Of a DNA stretch of 64,000 nt, positions 1-8,953 are shown one piece after another. The position numbers and the translations under genes are program-made. Source of the DNA: Acetobacter sicerae (lineage in GTDB: Bacteria; Pseudomonadota; Alphaproteobacteria; Acetobacterales; Acetobacteraceae); assembly GCF_011516765.1 (NCBI RefSeq), contig NZ_JAAABN010000002.1:248001-312000 (forward strand), read 5' to 3'. The notes under the pieces are model-generated. The model had not been told where the DNA came from. It searched no databases and saw nothing but the letters and a program-made list of their open reading frames with translations. Positions within the stretch are counted from its first letter, which is position 1. Each line of letters opens with the position of its first letter.

Positions 1-1391
1 GACATCACACAGCTTTTTCGGAACAACTCTTCCACCTTCCGACAAGAGACGGCACAATTCTTGAAGCAACCCTGCTGTTGCCTCACACAGCCGGCCCCCT
101 TCCTCTCGCCATCGTCAGTGGCGGCGCTTCGCATATTTCCAGTTCCAATCATGGAGCACGCGACCGCTACACCTATCTCTCGGGATATTTTCTTGCTCGC
201 GGCTATGCCGTTTTACGTCCCATGCCAAGGGGATTTGCCGGTTCGGAAGGCAAGCTGATTTCTGACGGGTGCGAACTCGCCACGACAGCCAGACGCAACG
301 CTGACGACATACGGGATATCTCTGCTGCTATCGCACAGCTTCCAGACATCGACGCCACGCGGATCGTCACGGCGGGCCTCAGTTTCGGCGGCTGGGTGCA
401 GATGGCCATGGGAACGATGCCTCTTCCCGGAACACGCGCCCAGTTTCTGTTCTTTCCTCTGATGCATGTTTCAAGCTGCCACGATGATGCTGACCGGCTG
501 CTGGCAGGAGCGAGTGAGTTTGGCGCCGAAACCCACCTGCCGACCTTATGGGTACAGGGCGAGAATGATTCTCTGGCTCCGACAGAATCCTGGAAGGCGA
601 TGTATGCCGCCTACAAGGAAAAGAACCCCAGGGCAGAACTGATCGATGTTCCACCCTTTCTCAATGACTCCCATTCCCTCCTGAATGATCCCGACGGTCT
701 CAGACCGTGGATGTCAGAGGCGGATGCGATGCTTGAGCGGGCGGGGCTCCCCCACAGGGTTGTCGTGGCTGATTATCTCCCAATCCTTCCTCCTCCGGCT
801 TCCGGCTATGCGGACCTGAACGACTTCAGCAGACTTCCCGCTCAGAACGACATGATGCGCAAGGCCTACCAGACTTTTCTGGCGCAGGAGACACCGAGAG
901 CCTTTGTCGTGGGTGATGATGCCGAAAGCGTGGGAAGCCACTCTTTCGACGCCATCACCTCCGCTCTGTCAGCCTGCAGCAAGGCCACGCAAAACTGCCA
1001 TCTCTACGCATACGATAATCGTGTCGTCTGGCAGGGACACGCGGCTTCGCTGGTAAGGCAGCAGACTATCGCCGCTCCTGCGGGGAAAGTCGTCTCGGTG
1101 TTCTATTCGACCCTCAACACGGACTGCACTCCGCGCTATGTTCCCGTGATCAATCTGGTCAAAGGTCCTGTTCATGGCGCATTACGCATGAGCACGTCCG
1201 CGACCGGAGTGACTCACCACACCACTGGCCCTCTGACCAAGTGCAACACTGTTCCCGTCAAGGGATCTGTCCTGCAATATCGTTCCAATCCCGATTTCCA
1301 TGGGACAGACAGTGTGACCATTACCAAACAGGTTAGCGCCGATCCCAGTGATCCGCGGGTTACCCTGACCTATCTGTTCACGATAAACTGA
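1..1391 (+). CDS. alpha/beta hydrolase (dienelactone hydrolase/prolyl oligopeptidase-like), 5' truncated by window edge
   Basis: The reading frame is open from base 3, so the true start lies before the window. The visible start resembles the first strand of a serine hydrolase (FHLPTRDGTILEATLLLP). The nucleophile elbow GLSFGG lies near bases 376-393. A likely acid residue is in WVQGENDSLAP and a likely catalytic histidine in NDSHSLL, so the Ser-Asp-His triad appears complete. After the hydrolase fold there is a further C-terminal part of roughly 100 residues with a beta-rich, Ig/cadherin-like look (VHGALRMSTSATGVTHHT onward), which suggests an exported enzyme. Substrate cannot be told. About 180 AT-rich bases separate it from the sulfate transport operon, so it is probably an independent unit. 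Confidence 0.75.
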   Translation, partial: HHTAFSEQLFHLPTRDGTILEATLLLPHTAGPLPLAIVSGGASHISSSNHGARDRYTYLSGYFLARGYAVLRPMPRGFAGSEGKLISDGCELATTARRNADDIRDISAAIAQLPDIDATRIVTAGLSFGGWVQMAMGTMPLPGTRAQFLFFPLMHVSSCHDDADRLLAGASEFGAETHLPTLWVQGENDSLAPTESWKAMYAAYKEKNPRAELIDVPPFLNDSHSLLNDPDGLRPWMSEADAMLERAGLPHRVVVADYLPILPPPASGYADLNDFSRLPAQNDMMRKAYQTFLAQETPRAFVVGDDAESVGSHSFDAITSALSACSKATQNCHLYAYDNRVVWQGHAASLVRQQTIAAPAGKVVSVFYSTLNTDCTPRYVPVINLVKGPVHGALRMSTSATGVTHHTTGPLTKCNTVPVKGSVLQYRSNPDFHGTDSVTITKQVSADPSDPRVTLTYLFTIN

Positions 1392-1569
1392 GAGTTCCGA
1401 TTTTCCGATCAGTGCGGAAGCTTTTCCGTGCGCACCCGCAGTGGCTGCATAAATAACATTTTTATATCGTATATAATATCATTACCGCTCCAGCTTGCTT
1501 AAATGGACACAACCTCTTATGTGTAAAATCATATTACAACGATCCAGTGCCGTAATATAGAACGACCGA

Positions 1570-2616
1570 GTGCCTGCCATGCTGCCAGACGTCCATTCCG
1601 CTCTCTCCCGGCGCGCCCTTCTTCTGGGGGGACTGGCCTGTGCGGGATCAGCCACATTTCTGCGGGGAACGTCCGCTCTTGCAGCCACAACCCTGCTCAA
1701 TGTTTCCTATGATCCCACACGTGAGCTTTATCGTGGGATCAACGCGGCTTTTTCTGAAAACTGGAAGGACAGCAGCGGGTCGTCTGTAACGGTCCGCACC
1801 TCCAACGGCGGTTCCGGCGCACAGGCCCGCTCCGTGCTGGAAGGTGCGCCCGCTGACGTCGTGTCACTCGGTCTGGCCCGCGATATCGACATGCTGGCGC
1901 AGAAGGGTCTCGTGGCGGCGGACTGGCAGAAACGCCTGCCTCACAATTCCACGCCATTCACCAGCACAATCGTGTTCCTTGTCAGAAAGGGAAACCCCAA
2001 AGCCATCCACGACTGGACGGATCTGGTGCGCGGCGATGTTCAGGTCGTCACGCCCAACCCGAAAACGTCCGGCGGCGCACGATGGAACTATCTCGCGGCA
2101 TGGGGGTGGGCGCTCCACCAGAAAGGCGGCACGGACGCGTCGGCCCGCGCCTATCTTCAGGCGCTTTTCCAGCATGTGCCGGTGCTGGACGCCGGAGCGC
2201 GGGGCGCCACCAACAGCTTCGTGCAGCGTGGTCTGGGTGACGTTCTGATTGCATGGGAAAATGAAGCCCTGCTCGCCGCCCATGAACTGGGACCAGACCG
2301 CTTCGACATCATTGTGCCGTCTCTCTCGGTTCTGGCGGAACCTCCGGTCGCGCTGGTGGATCACAATGCCCGCACGCACGGCACAACCACCGTCGCGCAG
2401 AACTATCTCGAATTTCTCTACACACCCAGGGCACAGGACATCGCAGCGACACATTATTTCCGTCCAACCGACAGCACGGTGGCGCGTGTCCATGCCGCAT
2501 TGTTCCCGAAGGTAAAAACATTCGACATCGCCAGTCTTGGCGGGTGGGCGGCGGTTCAGAAAAGACATTTCGCGGCGGGAGGGATCTTCGACCAGATCTA
2601 TACGCAGCATGGCTGA
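1570..2616 (+). CDS. sbp: sulfate/thiosulfate ABC transporter periplasmic binding protein
   Basis: Periplasmic receptor that delivers sulfate to the CysTWA importer. The N-terminus carries a twin-arginine-like export signal (SRRALLLGGLACAGSA, residues 13-28), and the mature part begins with the family motif SYDPTRELY followed by the anion-binding segment SNGGSGAQARSVLEGAPADV. Length (348 aa) fits the family. The start taken is a GTG; an ATG three codons later at 1579 is equally possible. Its stop overlaps the next gene, cysT, by 8 bases, so the importer is translated as one unit. The 178 bases upstream are AT-rich and presumably hold the operon promoter, but no operator could be recognised. 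Confidence 0.9.
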   Translation: MPAMLPDVHSALSRRALLLGGLACAGSATFLRGTSALAATTLLNVSYDPTRELYRGINAAFSENWKDSSGSSVTVRTSNGGSGAQARSVLEGAPADVVSLGLARDIDMLAQKGLVAADWQKRLPHNSTPFTSTIVFLVRKGNPKAIHDWTDLVRGDVQVVTPNPKTSGGARWNYLAAWGWALHQKGGTDASARAYLQALFQHVPVLDAGARGATNSFVQRGLGDVLIAWENEALLAAHELGPDRFDIIVPSLSVLAEPPVALVDHNARTHGTTTVAQNYLEFLYTPRAQDIAATHYFRPTDSTVARVHAALFPKVKTFDIASLGGWAAVQKRHFAAGGIFDQIYTQHG

Positions 2617-3466
2617 GGCGATCCTGTCCGTGCGTCCCCGCACCAGCGACCCGCTGCCCGGCTTCCGTCTGGCGCTGTTTTCAACCCTGTTGTGGGTCGG
2701 ACTGATTGTCGCCCTGCCGCTGACCGCGCTTGTCGTCCGCCCCTGGCAGGAAGGGCTCGGCGCGATGACGATGGCCCTGCATGATGGCCGCATGTTCGCG
2801 GCGTTGCGGGTCAGTTTTGTCACTGCCTTCATTGCAGCCCTGATCAATGTGCCAGTCGGCCTGCTGCTGACATGGACGCTCGTGCGGGTGCGCCTGCCCG
2901 GACGTCGGATTGTGGACGCGCTGATTGATCTGCCGTTCGCCATTCCGACGGCCGTGACAGGCATCACGCTGGCCACGCTGTATGGGCCGCAGGGGTGGCT
3001 CGGCAAGCCGCTGGCGCATCTCGGCATCAACATCGCCTACTCAACCGCAGGGATTGTCGTAGCGCTGATGTTTGTCGGCCTGCCGTTCATCGTCCGCAGC
3101 GTTGAGCCGGTCCTGCGCGGCCTGCCTCCGGAACAGGAAGAAGCGGCCGGACTGCTCGGCGCAAGCTCATGGCAGACGGTGTGGCGGGTGGTGCTGCCCT
3201 CGCTGCTTCCGGCCACAGTCAGCGGCTTCGGACTCGCCTTCGCACGAGGCATCGGTGAATATGGTTCCGTCATTTTCATCGCCGGCAATCAGCCTTTCAG
3301 AACCGAAATCGCTCCCCTGCTGGTGGTCGTTCGCCTTCAGGAGTTCGATTATGCGGGCGCGACTTCCATCGCTTTCCTCCTGCTTGTCGCCTCCATGCTT
3401 TGCCTTGCAGGCGTCGCCATGCTGCGTCGGCGCGTGGCGCGCGGCCTGATCTCGGGAGTGAACTGA
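2609..3466 (+). CDS. cysT: sulfate ABC transporter permease CysT
   Basis: Inner-membrane permease of the sulfate importer, 285 aa from the ATG at 2609. Hydrophobic segments run through the whole chain (for example STLLWVGLIVALPLTALVV near the start). The cytoplasmic EAA loop that docks on the ATPase is visible as EEAAGLLGASSWQTVW. The start at 2609 is preferred over a longer in-frame extension because it gives the usual 8-base overlap with the binding-protein gene and a family-typical N-terminus. The gene ends in an ATGA overlap with cysW. Confidence 0.92.
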   Translation: MAEAILSVRPRTSDPLPGFRLALFSTLLWVGLIVALPLTALVVRPWQEGLGAMTMALHDGRMFAALRVSFVTAFIAALINVPVGLLLTWTLVRVRLPGRRIVDALIDLPFAIPTAVTGITLATLYGPQGWLGKPLAHLGINIAYSTAGIVVALMFVGLPFIVRSVEPVLRGLPPEQEEAAGLLGASSWQTVWRVVLPSLLPATVSGFGLAFARGIGEYGSVIFIAGNQPFRTEIAPLLVVVRLQEFDYAGATSIAFLLLVASMLCLAGVAMLRRRVARGLISGVN

Positions 3467-4290
3467 TGAGCGCTTTCACCCGATGGTCACTGGTCATCGC
3501 CACATGGCTCATTGTGGCTGTCGTTCTGATCCTGCCGCCGCTTCTGGTGCTGTCGGAAGCCCTGCGTGACGGACTTCCCACGGCGCTGCAATCGCTTGCA
3601 GATCCGGACGCCATCTCGGCGATCAGACTGACAGTGGAGATGACAGTCCTGTCGGTGGTCATCAACACCGTCTTTGGCGTTCTGGCGGCGTGGCTGATCT
3701 CGAAATACCGGTTTCCCTTCCGCGGCGTTCTGGTCGCTTTGATCGAAATCCCGATCAGCGTGTCTCCTGTCGTCGCCGGTCTGGTGTGGCTGCTGCTGTT
3801 CGGCTCACAGGGCTGGTGGGGCGCGGCGCTGGATCATTACAATATCCACATCGCGTTCGCTCCAGCCGGTATCCTGCTGGCCACGCTGTTCGTCACATTC
3901 CCTTATGTCACGCGCACGATCCTGCCCCTGATGGAGCAGCAGGGCCGTGATGCGGAAGACGCGGCCACGCTGCTGGGCGCGTCATTCTGGCAGATCCTCT
4001 GGCGCGTCACCCTGCCGGATGCACGCTGGGCGTTGCTCTCGGGCATCCTGCTCACCACAGCCCGCGCCATGGGCGAGTTCGGCGCGGTGTCCGTCGTGTC
4101 CGGTCATATTCCGGGCATGACAGAAACAATGCCCCTGCACATCGAAACACTCTATAATGGCTATCAGTCGGTCGCGGCATTCTCCATGGCGGCCCTTCTG
4201 GCGATAATGGCCATGACGACGGTGGGATTCAGAGCCTTTTTTGAAAACCGGGCACGACGTGCCACCCTGGCTGGAGATGCCGGATCATGA
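3466..4290 (+). CDS. cysW: sulfate ABC transporter permease CysW
   Basis: Second permease subunit of the sulfate importer (274 aa), pairing with CysT. It starts at the ATG inside the ATGA overlap with the cysT stop. It has multiple membrane segments, the EAA loop (DAEDAATLLGASFWQILW) and the CysW-type motif RAMGEFGAVSVVSGHI that distinguishes this subunit from CysT (GIGEYGSVIFIAGN). Its stop overlaps the cysA start in a second ATGA junction, so cysTWA are translationally coupled. Confidence 0.92.
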   Translation: MSAFTRWSLVIATWLIVAVVLILPPLLVLSEALRDGLPTALQSLADPDAISAIRLTVEMTVLSVVINTVFGVLAAWLISKYRFPFRGVLVALIEIPISVSPVVAGLVWLLLFGSQGWWGAALDHYNIHIAFAPAGILLATLFVTFPYVTRTILPLMEQQGRDAEDAATLLGASFWQILWRVTLPDARWALLSGILLTTARAMGEFGAVSVVSGHIPGMTETMPLHIETLYNGYQSVAAFSMAALLAIMAMTTVGFRAFFENRARRATLAGDAGS

Positions 4291-5363
4291 GCGTACACAT
4301 CGAAAAACTCATCCGCCGCGCACCGGGCAACCCGGACCGTCTTCTGCTTGACCGGGTTTCCGTTGATATTCCCGATGGTTCGTTTGTAGCGCTGGTCGGG
4401 CCATCTGGCGCTGGCAAGACCACTCTGCTGCGCTCCATCGCCGGACTGGACCCGCACTCATCGGGGCTGCTGACGATTGACGGACGGGACTCCTCGGAAT
4501 TGACGCCTCGTGAGCGCAATGTCGGATTTGTGTTCCAGAACTACGCCCTGTTCCAGCACATGACCGTGGCGAAGAACATCTCATTCGGTCTCGACGTCCT
4601 GCCGGGCCGCGAGCGCCCGAGCAAAGCCGAGATTGATGGCCGGGTGAAAGAGCTGCTGGAGTTGATCCAGCTCCCCAATCTCGGCAACGCTTACCCGCAG
4701 CGCCTGTCTGGGGGGCAGCGTCAGCGTGTGGCGCTCGCCCGCGCTCTGGCGACAAACCCGAAGCATCTGTTGCTCGACGAGCCGTTCGGCGCGCTCGATC
4801 CGGTCGTACGCCGGACGGTAAGAGAATGGCTCCGCTCCTTGCATGATCGCCTTGGGCTCACCACTATCCTTGTGACACACGATCAGGAAGAGGCGCTGGA
4901 CGTCGCTGACAGGCTGGTCGTAATGCAGGATGGACGGATCGTGCAGGACGCGGATGCCGGAGAACTTGAGGCTCATCCGGCTACACCCTTCGTCATGGAG
5001 TTTCTGGGAGAGACTCTGACGTTCCAGGGCACCGTTTCCGGCGGTCTCTTTCTGCCGGAAATTTCGCACGTCGTGCCGTTTCCGGTAGCGATCGACGAAG
5101 ACGGACCGGCGGTTGCGCTGATCAGGCCCCACGAAGTGCGGCTGGCTGCGGACGCGGGTGGCGCGCCGGTTCGCCGTATCGGTTCACGCTACGGACTTTC
5201 CCGTCTGGCGGTTGATCTGAACGGACGGATTGTGGAAGTTCTGGGCTCGAGCAATGAGCAGATTTTTCCGTCCGGAGCCAAACTGCACATTGATGCAGCG
5301 CGTTTGTTTCGTGACGGGATGCTGCTGAGCGCGAAAGATGGTCGGCACGCCGCTGCCGCGTGA
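4287..5363 (+). CDS. cysA: sulfate ABC transporter ATP-binding protein CysA
   Basis: ATPase that powers sulfate import (358 aa). In order: Walker A GPSGAGKTT, Q-loop in VFQNYALFQHM, ABC signature LSGGQRQRVALARAL, Walker B LLLDEPFGALD and H-loop VTHDQEEA. The C-terminal third is the regulatory/TOBE-like part seen in CysA proteins (VALIRPHEVRLAADAG). It is the fourth gene of the importer set and is separated from the next gene by only 68 bases with no terminator-like hairpin seen, so transcription probably continues into the sulfite reductase genes. Confidence 0.93.
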   Translation: MSVHIEKLIRRAPGNPDRLLLDRVSVDIPDGSFVALVGPSGAGKTTLLRSIAGLDPHSSGLLTIDGRDSSELTPRERNVGFVFQNYALFQHMTVAKNISFGLDVLPGRERPSKAEIDGRVKELLELIQLPNLGNAYPQRLSGGQRQRVALARALATNPKHLLLDEPFGALDPVVRRTVREWLRSLHDRLGLTTILVTHDQEEALDVADRLVVMQDGRIVQDADAGELEAHPATPFVMEFLGETLTFQGTVSGGLFLPEISHVVPFPVAIDEDGPAVALIRPHEVRLAADAGGAPVRRIGSRYGLSRLAVDLNGRIVEVLGSSNEQIFPSGAKLHIDAARLFRDGMLLSAKDGRHAAAA

Positions 5364-5431
5364 TATTCAACAGACGGAAAGCGTGATTTCAAGCTTTCCT
5401 GTTGTCATGAGGGACGCAAAAGCGTAGTTGA

Positions 5432-5800
5432 TTGGCCCCGGCACCAGCCGGAACGCCTGTTCAGGGGATTTATTTCGACGTGGTGGACATCAGAAGTAAC
5501 AGACGTGATGCAGACGGGCAGAGCGTCATCACCGCCAACCGGTTGCTGGACGGTATTACTGTCTGGCGGGCCGCCGATGGCTCGTGGAAAGAACGCATCG
5601 CTGAGTCCGCTCCCGTTTCCAATACTGAAATCGAAGACCTGCTCTCTTCATTGAAGGGCAAGGCGCAGGAACTGGGACTGGTCGGTATCTATGGCGTTCA
5701 GGTGCAGGACGACACGGACGGCAGGATCATTCCCGTGACAGCCCGCGAGCGTATCCGCGCCTTCGGTCCTTCCGTTCATCCCGAATTCTCCCCACTCTGA
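5432..5800 (+). CDS. DUF2849 family protein, sulfite-reductase-associated
   Basis: Small protein whose core (VITANRLLDGITVWRAADGSW) matches DUF2849, a family repeatedly found just upstream of alphaproteobacterial cysI. No biochemical function is established that I can name; context says sulfite reduction or electron supply. The start is uncertain: the longest form begins with TTG at 5432 directly after an in-frame stop, and shorter forms could begin at an in-frame GTG near 5480. The extra N-terminal stretch looks unlike other family members, so the shorter form is plausible. Only 10 bases separate its stop from cysI. Confidence 0.75.
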   Translation: MAPAPAGTPVQGIYFDVVDIRSNRRDADGQSVITANRLLDGITVWRAADGSWKERIAESAPVSNTEIEDLLSSLKGKAQELGLVGIYGVQVQDDTDGRIIPVTARERIRAFGPSVHPEFSPL

Positions 5801-5810
5801 GAGGTGCGCC

Positions 5811-7523
5811 ATGTCAACCGAAACCATGACACGCGCTGAAGCTGCTCCCGCCGTGCTGCCAGTCGGCCGCTACGGCTACGATCAGGTCGATCGCACCTTC
5901 CTGCGTGAGCGGATCGAGCAGTTCCGTGATCAGGTCAATCGCCGCATTGCCGGTGATCTGACCGAAGAAGAATTCAAGCCGCTGCGCCTGATGAACGGGC
6001 TGTATCTCCAGCTTCACGCCTACATGCTGCGTGTGGCCGTGCCTTATGGCACGCTGGGCAGTAAGCAGGTCCGTGCCCTCGCCCGTATCGCCCGTGAGTT
6101 CGACAAGGGTTACGGGCACTTCACCACGCGCCAGAACATCCAGTTCAACTGGATCAGGCTGGAAGACACCGTGGCGGCGCTGGAAGTGCTGGCGGAAGCC
6201 GACATGCACGCCATCCAGACCAGCGGCAACTGCATCCGTAACATCACTTCGGACGAGTTCGCTGGTGCCGCGAAGGACGAGCTGCTCGACCCGCGCGTGC
6301 ATGCGGAAATCCTGCGTCAGTGGTCCACGCTGCATCCGGAATTCACCTTCCTGCCCCGTAAGTTCAAGTTCGCCATCTCCGGCAGCCCGCATGATCGCGT
6401 CGTCGCACGCTTCCACGATATCGGCCTGATCGCCCGCCCCGGTCCGCATGGACGGCCAGTGTTCGAGGTATTCGTCGGTGGTGGACTTGGCCGCACACCG
6501 ATCGTGGGTGTCAGCCTGCGCGACGATCTGCCGGAAGAGGATCTGCTCGCCTATATGGAGGCGATCCTGCGCGTCTATAACGAGTTCGGACGCCGCGATA
6601 ACATCTACAAGGCGCGTATCAAGATCCTCGTGCAGGCGCTGGGCGCTGACGAATTCCGTCGTCGTGTCGAAGAAGAATTCGTGGCCATGGACCGGGCCCG
6701 GTATCGTCTGGAACCTGCCCTTGTAGCAGCCATCAAGGCCCGCTTCGGCGCGCCGGACTTCGCTCCCGAAGGAGACGCCGCCACCGTGCTGGCCGAGGAC
6801 CGTCGCCGCGATGTCGCGTTCGATGCCTGGGTTCGCACCAACACGCATGAGCACAAGGCCCCGGGCTATATCTCGGTTGTCGTCTCGCTGAAACCGGCAG
6901 GCGGCATTCCGGGTGATGCAACAGCGGAACAGCTTGATCTGCTGGCGGATCTTGCTGACGAATTCAGCTTTGGCGAACTGCGCGTTACCCACCTCCAGAA
7001 CGTGGTTCTGGGCCATGTTCGGCAGGATCAGCTTCACACGGTCTGGCAGCGTCTGTCGCAGGCCGGTCTCGGCACGGCGAACGTGAACTTCATCACCGAC
7101 ATCGTCGCCTGCCCCGGCCTTGATTACTGCGCTCTGGCCAATGCCCGCTCGATCCCCATCGCGCAGAAACTGAGTTCCCGTTTCGCCGATCTGGAACTTC
7201 AGCGCGAAATTGGCGATCTGCGGATCAATATCTCGGGCTGCATCAATGCCTGCGGTCATCACCATGCCGCGCATCTGGGCATTCTGGGCGTGGACAAGCG
7301 CGGACAGGAAGCGTTCCAGATCACGCTCGGCGGATCGGGCGAGGAAGATGCGTCCATCGGCCAGATCCTTGGCCCGGCCATGGCTGAGGATGAAACGGTC
7401 GATGCCGTTTCCAGACTGATCGATCTCTACCTCGTGCGTCGTGAAAATGGCGAACGGTTTCTTGATACCTATCGCCGCGTCGGCACGGCTGTCTTCAAGG
7501 ATGTTGTTTATGCCCCTGCTTGA
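5811..7523 (+). CDS. cysI: sulfite reductase hemoprotein (CysI, ferredoxin/nitrite-reductase-like)
   Basis: Six-electron reduction of sulfite to sulfide for cysteine synthesis, in the cytoplasm (570 aa). The four cysteines that hold the coupled siroheme-[4Fe-4S] centre are in place: C434 and C440 (CPGLDYC) and C477 and C481 (CINAC). The N-terminal ferredoxin-like half shows the family segment GYGHFTTRQNIQFNW. No cysJ flavoprotein gene lies nearby, so electrons probably come from another donor. The gene sits between DUF2849 and DUF934 genes, the usual alphaproteobacterial arrangement, but no cysH or siroheme synthase gene is in the cluster here. Confidence 0.93.
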   Translation: MSTETMTRAEAAPAVLPVGRYGYDQVDRTFLRERIEQFRDQVNRRIAGDLTEEEFKPLRLMNGLYLQLHAYMLRVAVPYGTLGSKQVRALARIAREFDKGYGHFTTRQNIQFNWIRLEDTVAALEVLAEADMHAIQTSGNCIRNITSDEFAGAAKDELLDPRVHAEILRQWSTLHPEFTFLPRKFKFAISGSPHDRVVARFHDIGLIARPGPHGRPVFEVFVGGGLGRTPIVGVSLRDDLPEEDLLAYMEAILRVYNEFGRRDNIYKARIKILVQALGADEFRRRVEEEFVAMDRARYRLEPALVAAIKARFGAPDFAPEGDAATVLAEDRRRDVAFDAWVRTNTHEHKAPGYISVVVSLKPAGGIPGDATAEQLDLLADLADEFSFGELRVTHLQNVVLGHVRQDQLHTVWQRLSQAGLGTANVNFITDIVACPGLDYCALANARSIPIAQKLSSRFADLELQREIGDLRINISGCINACGHHHAAHLGILGVDKRGQEAFQITLGGSGEEDASIGQILGPAMAEDETVDAVSRLIDLYLVRRENGERFLDTYRRVGTAVFKDVVYAPA

Positions 7524-8004
7524 GAACTGCCATCCGGTCGAGGATACGTGGCGCTACGCTGTCGAGGGTGAAACACTTGGCGCGGGGGATGTCATTGTCC
7601 CTCTCGATCGACTGAGCGAGGGTCTTGGTCGCTCCGATGGTCGGCTTGGCGTCGTGCTTCCGAACAGTGAGACGGTCTCTGTTCTGAAAGAGGCGCTGCC
7701 GAAGCTGGCCCTTGTCGTTGTCACCTTCCCGATTTTCCGGGATGGACGTGCGTTCAGTCAGGCGCGCGCCCTTCGGGAGCATCTGCATTTCACGGGAAAA
7801 ATCCGGGCTTCCGGCCATATTCTTCCCGATCAGTATGAATTTCTGATCCGCTGTGGTGTGGATAGCGTGGAGGTTTCCGGTAACGCCGATATGGCGACAT
7901 GGGAACAGGCTCTGCGTCGTTTCACGATCGCCACCCAGCCTTCTCCAGTTCTGGATGAGAAGCCAACCGGCTTCGGACTACGTCGCTTTCTCGCGACACC
8001 CTGA
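7510..8004 (+). CDS. DUF934 family protein, sulfite-reductase-associated
   Basis: 164 aa protein of the DUF934 family, typically encoded with cysI and annotated as an oxidoreductase-like or sulfur assimilation accessory protein. Recognisable stretches are DVIVPLDRLSE, VVTFPIFRDGRAFSQARALR and SGHILPDQYEFLIRCGVDSVEV. The start at 7510 overlaps the end of cysI by 14 bases; an ATG at 7501 is an alternative. It is the last gene of the sulfur operon and is followed by a strong terminator. Confidence 0.82.
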   Translation: MPLLENCHPVEDTWRYAVEGETLGAGDVIVPLDRLSEGLGRSDGRLGVVLPNSETVSVLKEALPKLALVVVTFPIFRDGRAFSQARALREHLHFTGKIRASGHILPDQYEFLIRCGVDSVEVSGNADMATWEQALRRFTIATQPSPVLDEKPTGFGLRRFLATP

Positions 8005-8034
8005 ACCATAAGGCGGACGTCTGAACGCGACAAG

Positions 8035-8071
8035 GGCTGTGATCTGATGGATATCAGGTCACAGCCTTTTT
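8035..8071 (+). terminator. rho-independent terminator of the sulfur operon
   Basis: Hairpin with arms GGCTGTGATCTGAT and ATCAGGTCACAGCC (one T-G wobble) around a four-base loop, followed directly by a T-run. It lies 30 bases after the DUF934 gene. Confidence 0.88.
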
Positions 8072-8141
8072 GTTTGTGATCATATTTTTTGAATATATAA
8101 CTTGTTCATCTCACAGTGAATATAAACTCGCAGGATCAAAT

Positions 8142-8699
8142 ATGACTGATGCAAATTATAATTTGAGTATTGTGCGTCATGGTGTCGAAGCCGTTAAAGT
8201 ATATCGCAGCATCTCTGGCATCCCGCGGGACAATGAAATGCCAGAAATTTTTTTAGGTGGACAAATTGCAATCGGGCTGAACCGCGATCTTGGTCTTCAA
8301 GCTCATGTCGAAAGACCATATCTTAGAATAATGAATGAACTAGGGCTCACAATCAATGACCAGATCATTGAGGATATGGGCGGTTTGCGTGCAGATATTG
8401 CATTATATCGCGAAGAACAGCCTCTTGCGATCATTGAACTTAAAATTTGTGACGAAAGAGATCGTCGCGGGGGAAAATTACTCGCAGATCTTGAGAAAAT
8501 GAAACTGCTATCGAGGCAGACAGGAATTTCTACCTATCTTGGTGTCTTCCTGACAGACACTGCAAACGCAACGTGCAAAGATCGCAGAGCAGTTTTGGAG
8601 ACTGTTCTAGAACAGAAGTTTGAGCAAGCATCAAATCTCGAATCTGCTGGCAATAATGCAGAATGGTGCTGGCAATTTATAGCTGGCAGATTTAATTAA
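8142..8699 (+). CDS. orphan protein with a PD-(D/E)XK nuclease-like core
   Basis: 185 aa protein from the ATG at 8142; the frame stays open further upstream but that part is AT-rich leader. I do not recognise the family. The segment D85-(13 residues)-E99-L-K101 (ADIALYREEQPLAIIELK) has the spacing and hydrophobic strands of a PD-(D/E)XK nuclease active site, and an upstream acidic residue in MPEIFLGGQIA could be the first helix glutamate. It is clearly richer in A+T than its neighbours and has no partner methylase, helicase or toxin-like gene beside it. Possible roles are a lone restriction-type nuclease, part of a split defence system, or a remnant. It could equally be a non-catalytic member of the fold. 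Confidence 0.55.
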   Translation: MTDANYNLSIVRHGVEAVKVYRSISGIPRDNEMPEIFLGGQIAIGLNRDLGLQAHVERPYLRIMNELGLTINDQIIEDMGGLRADIALYREEQPLAIIELKICDERDRRGGKLLADLEKMKLLSRQTGISTYLGVFLTDTANATCKDRRAVLETVLEQKFEQASNLESAGNNAEWCWQFIAGRFN

Positions 8700-8953
8700 A
8701 CCTGATACTCCGTTTAATCAGCACGTTCCTACACAACAGGAGCGTGTATAAATGACTCCCCTGCAAAATAAAAAAAATACTATATTTACAAAACAAATTT
8801 CAAGATTTCACTCGAACTCCAGATCAGAAAAAATGTCCTGATTTTTGTCACCTCATGAAAAAGTTAGCTGCCTTTACTCAAAGAGTGCTGTGCAGTCAGG
8901 CACATTTATCCCTATGGTGTGAGAACCAAAAATAACAATATCGAATCAAGAAC

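Noticed and set aside
1864-3033. 389-codon open frame on the minus strand
   Set aside because: Antisense to the sulfate-binding protein and CysT genes; the product is Arg-rich and matches nothing.
5814-7274. 486-codon open frame on the minus strand
   Set aside because: It lies entirely antisense to cysI, whose siroheme-iron-sulfur motifs are clear, and its translation has no recognisable domain. It is a GC-bias shadow.
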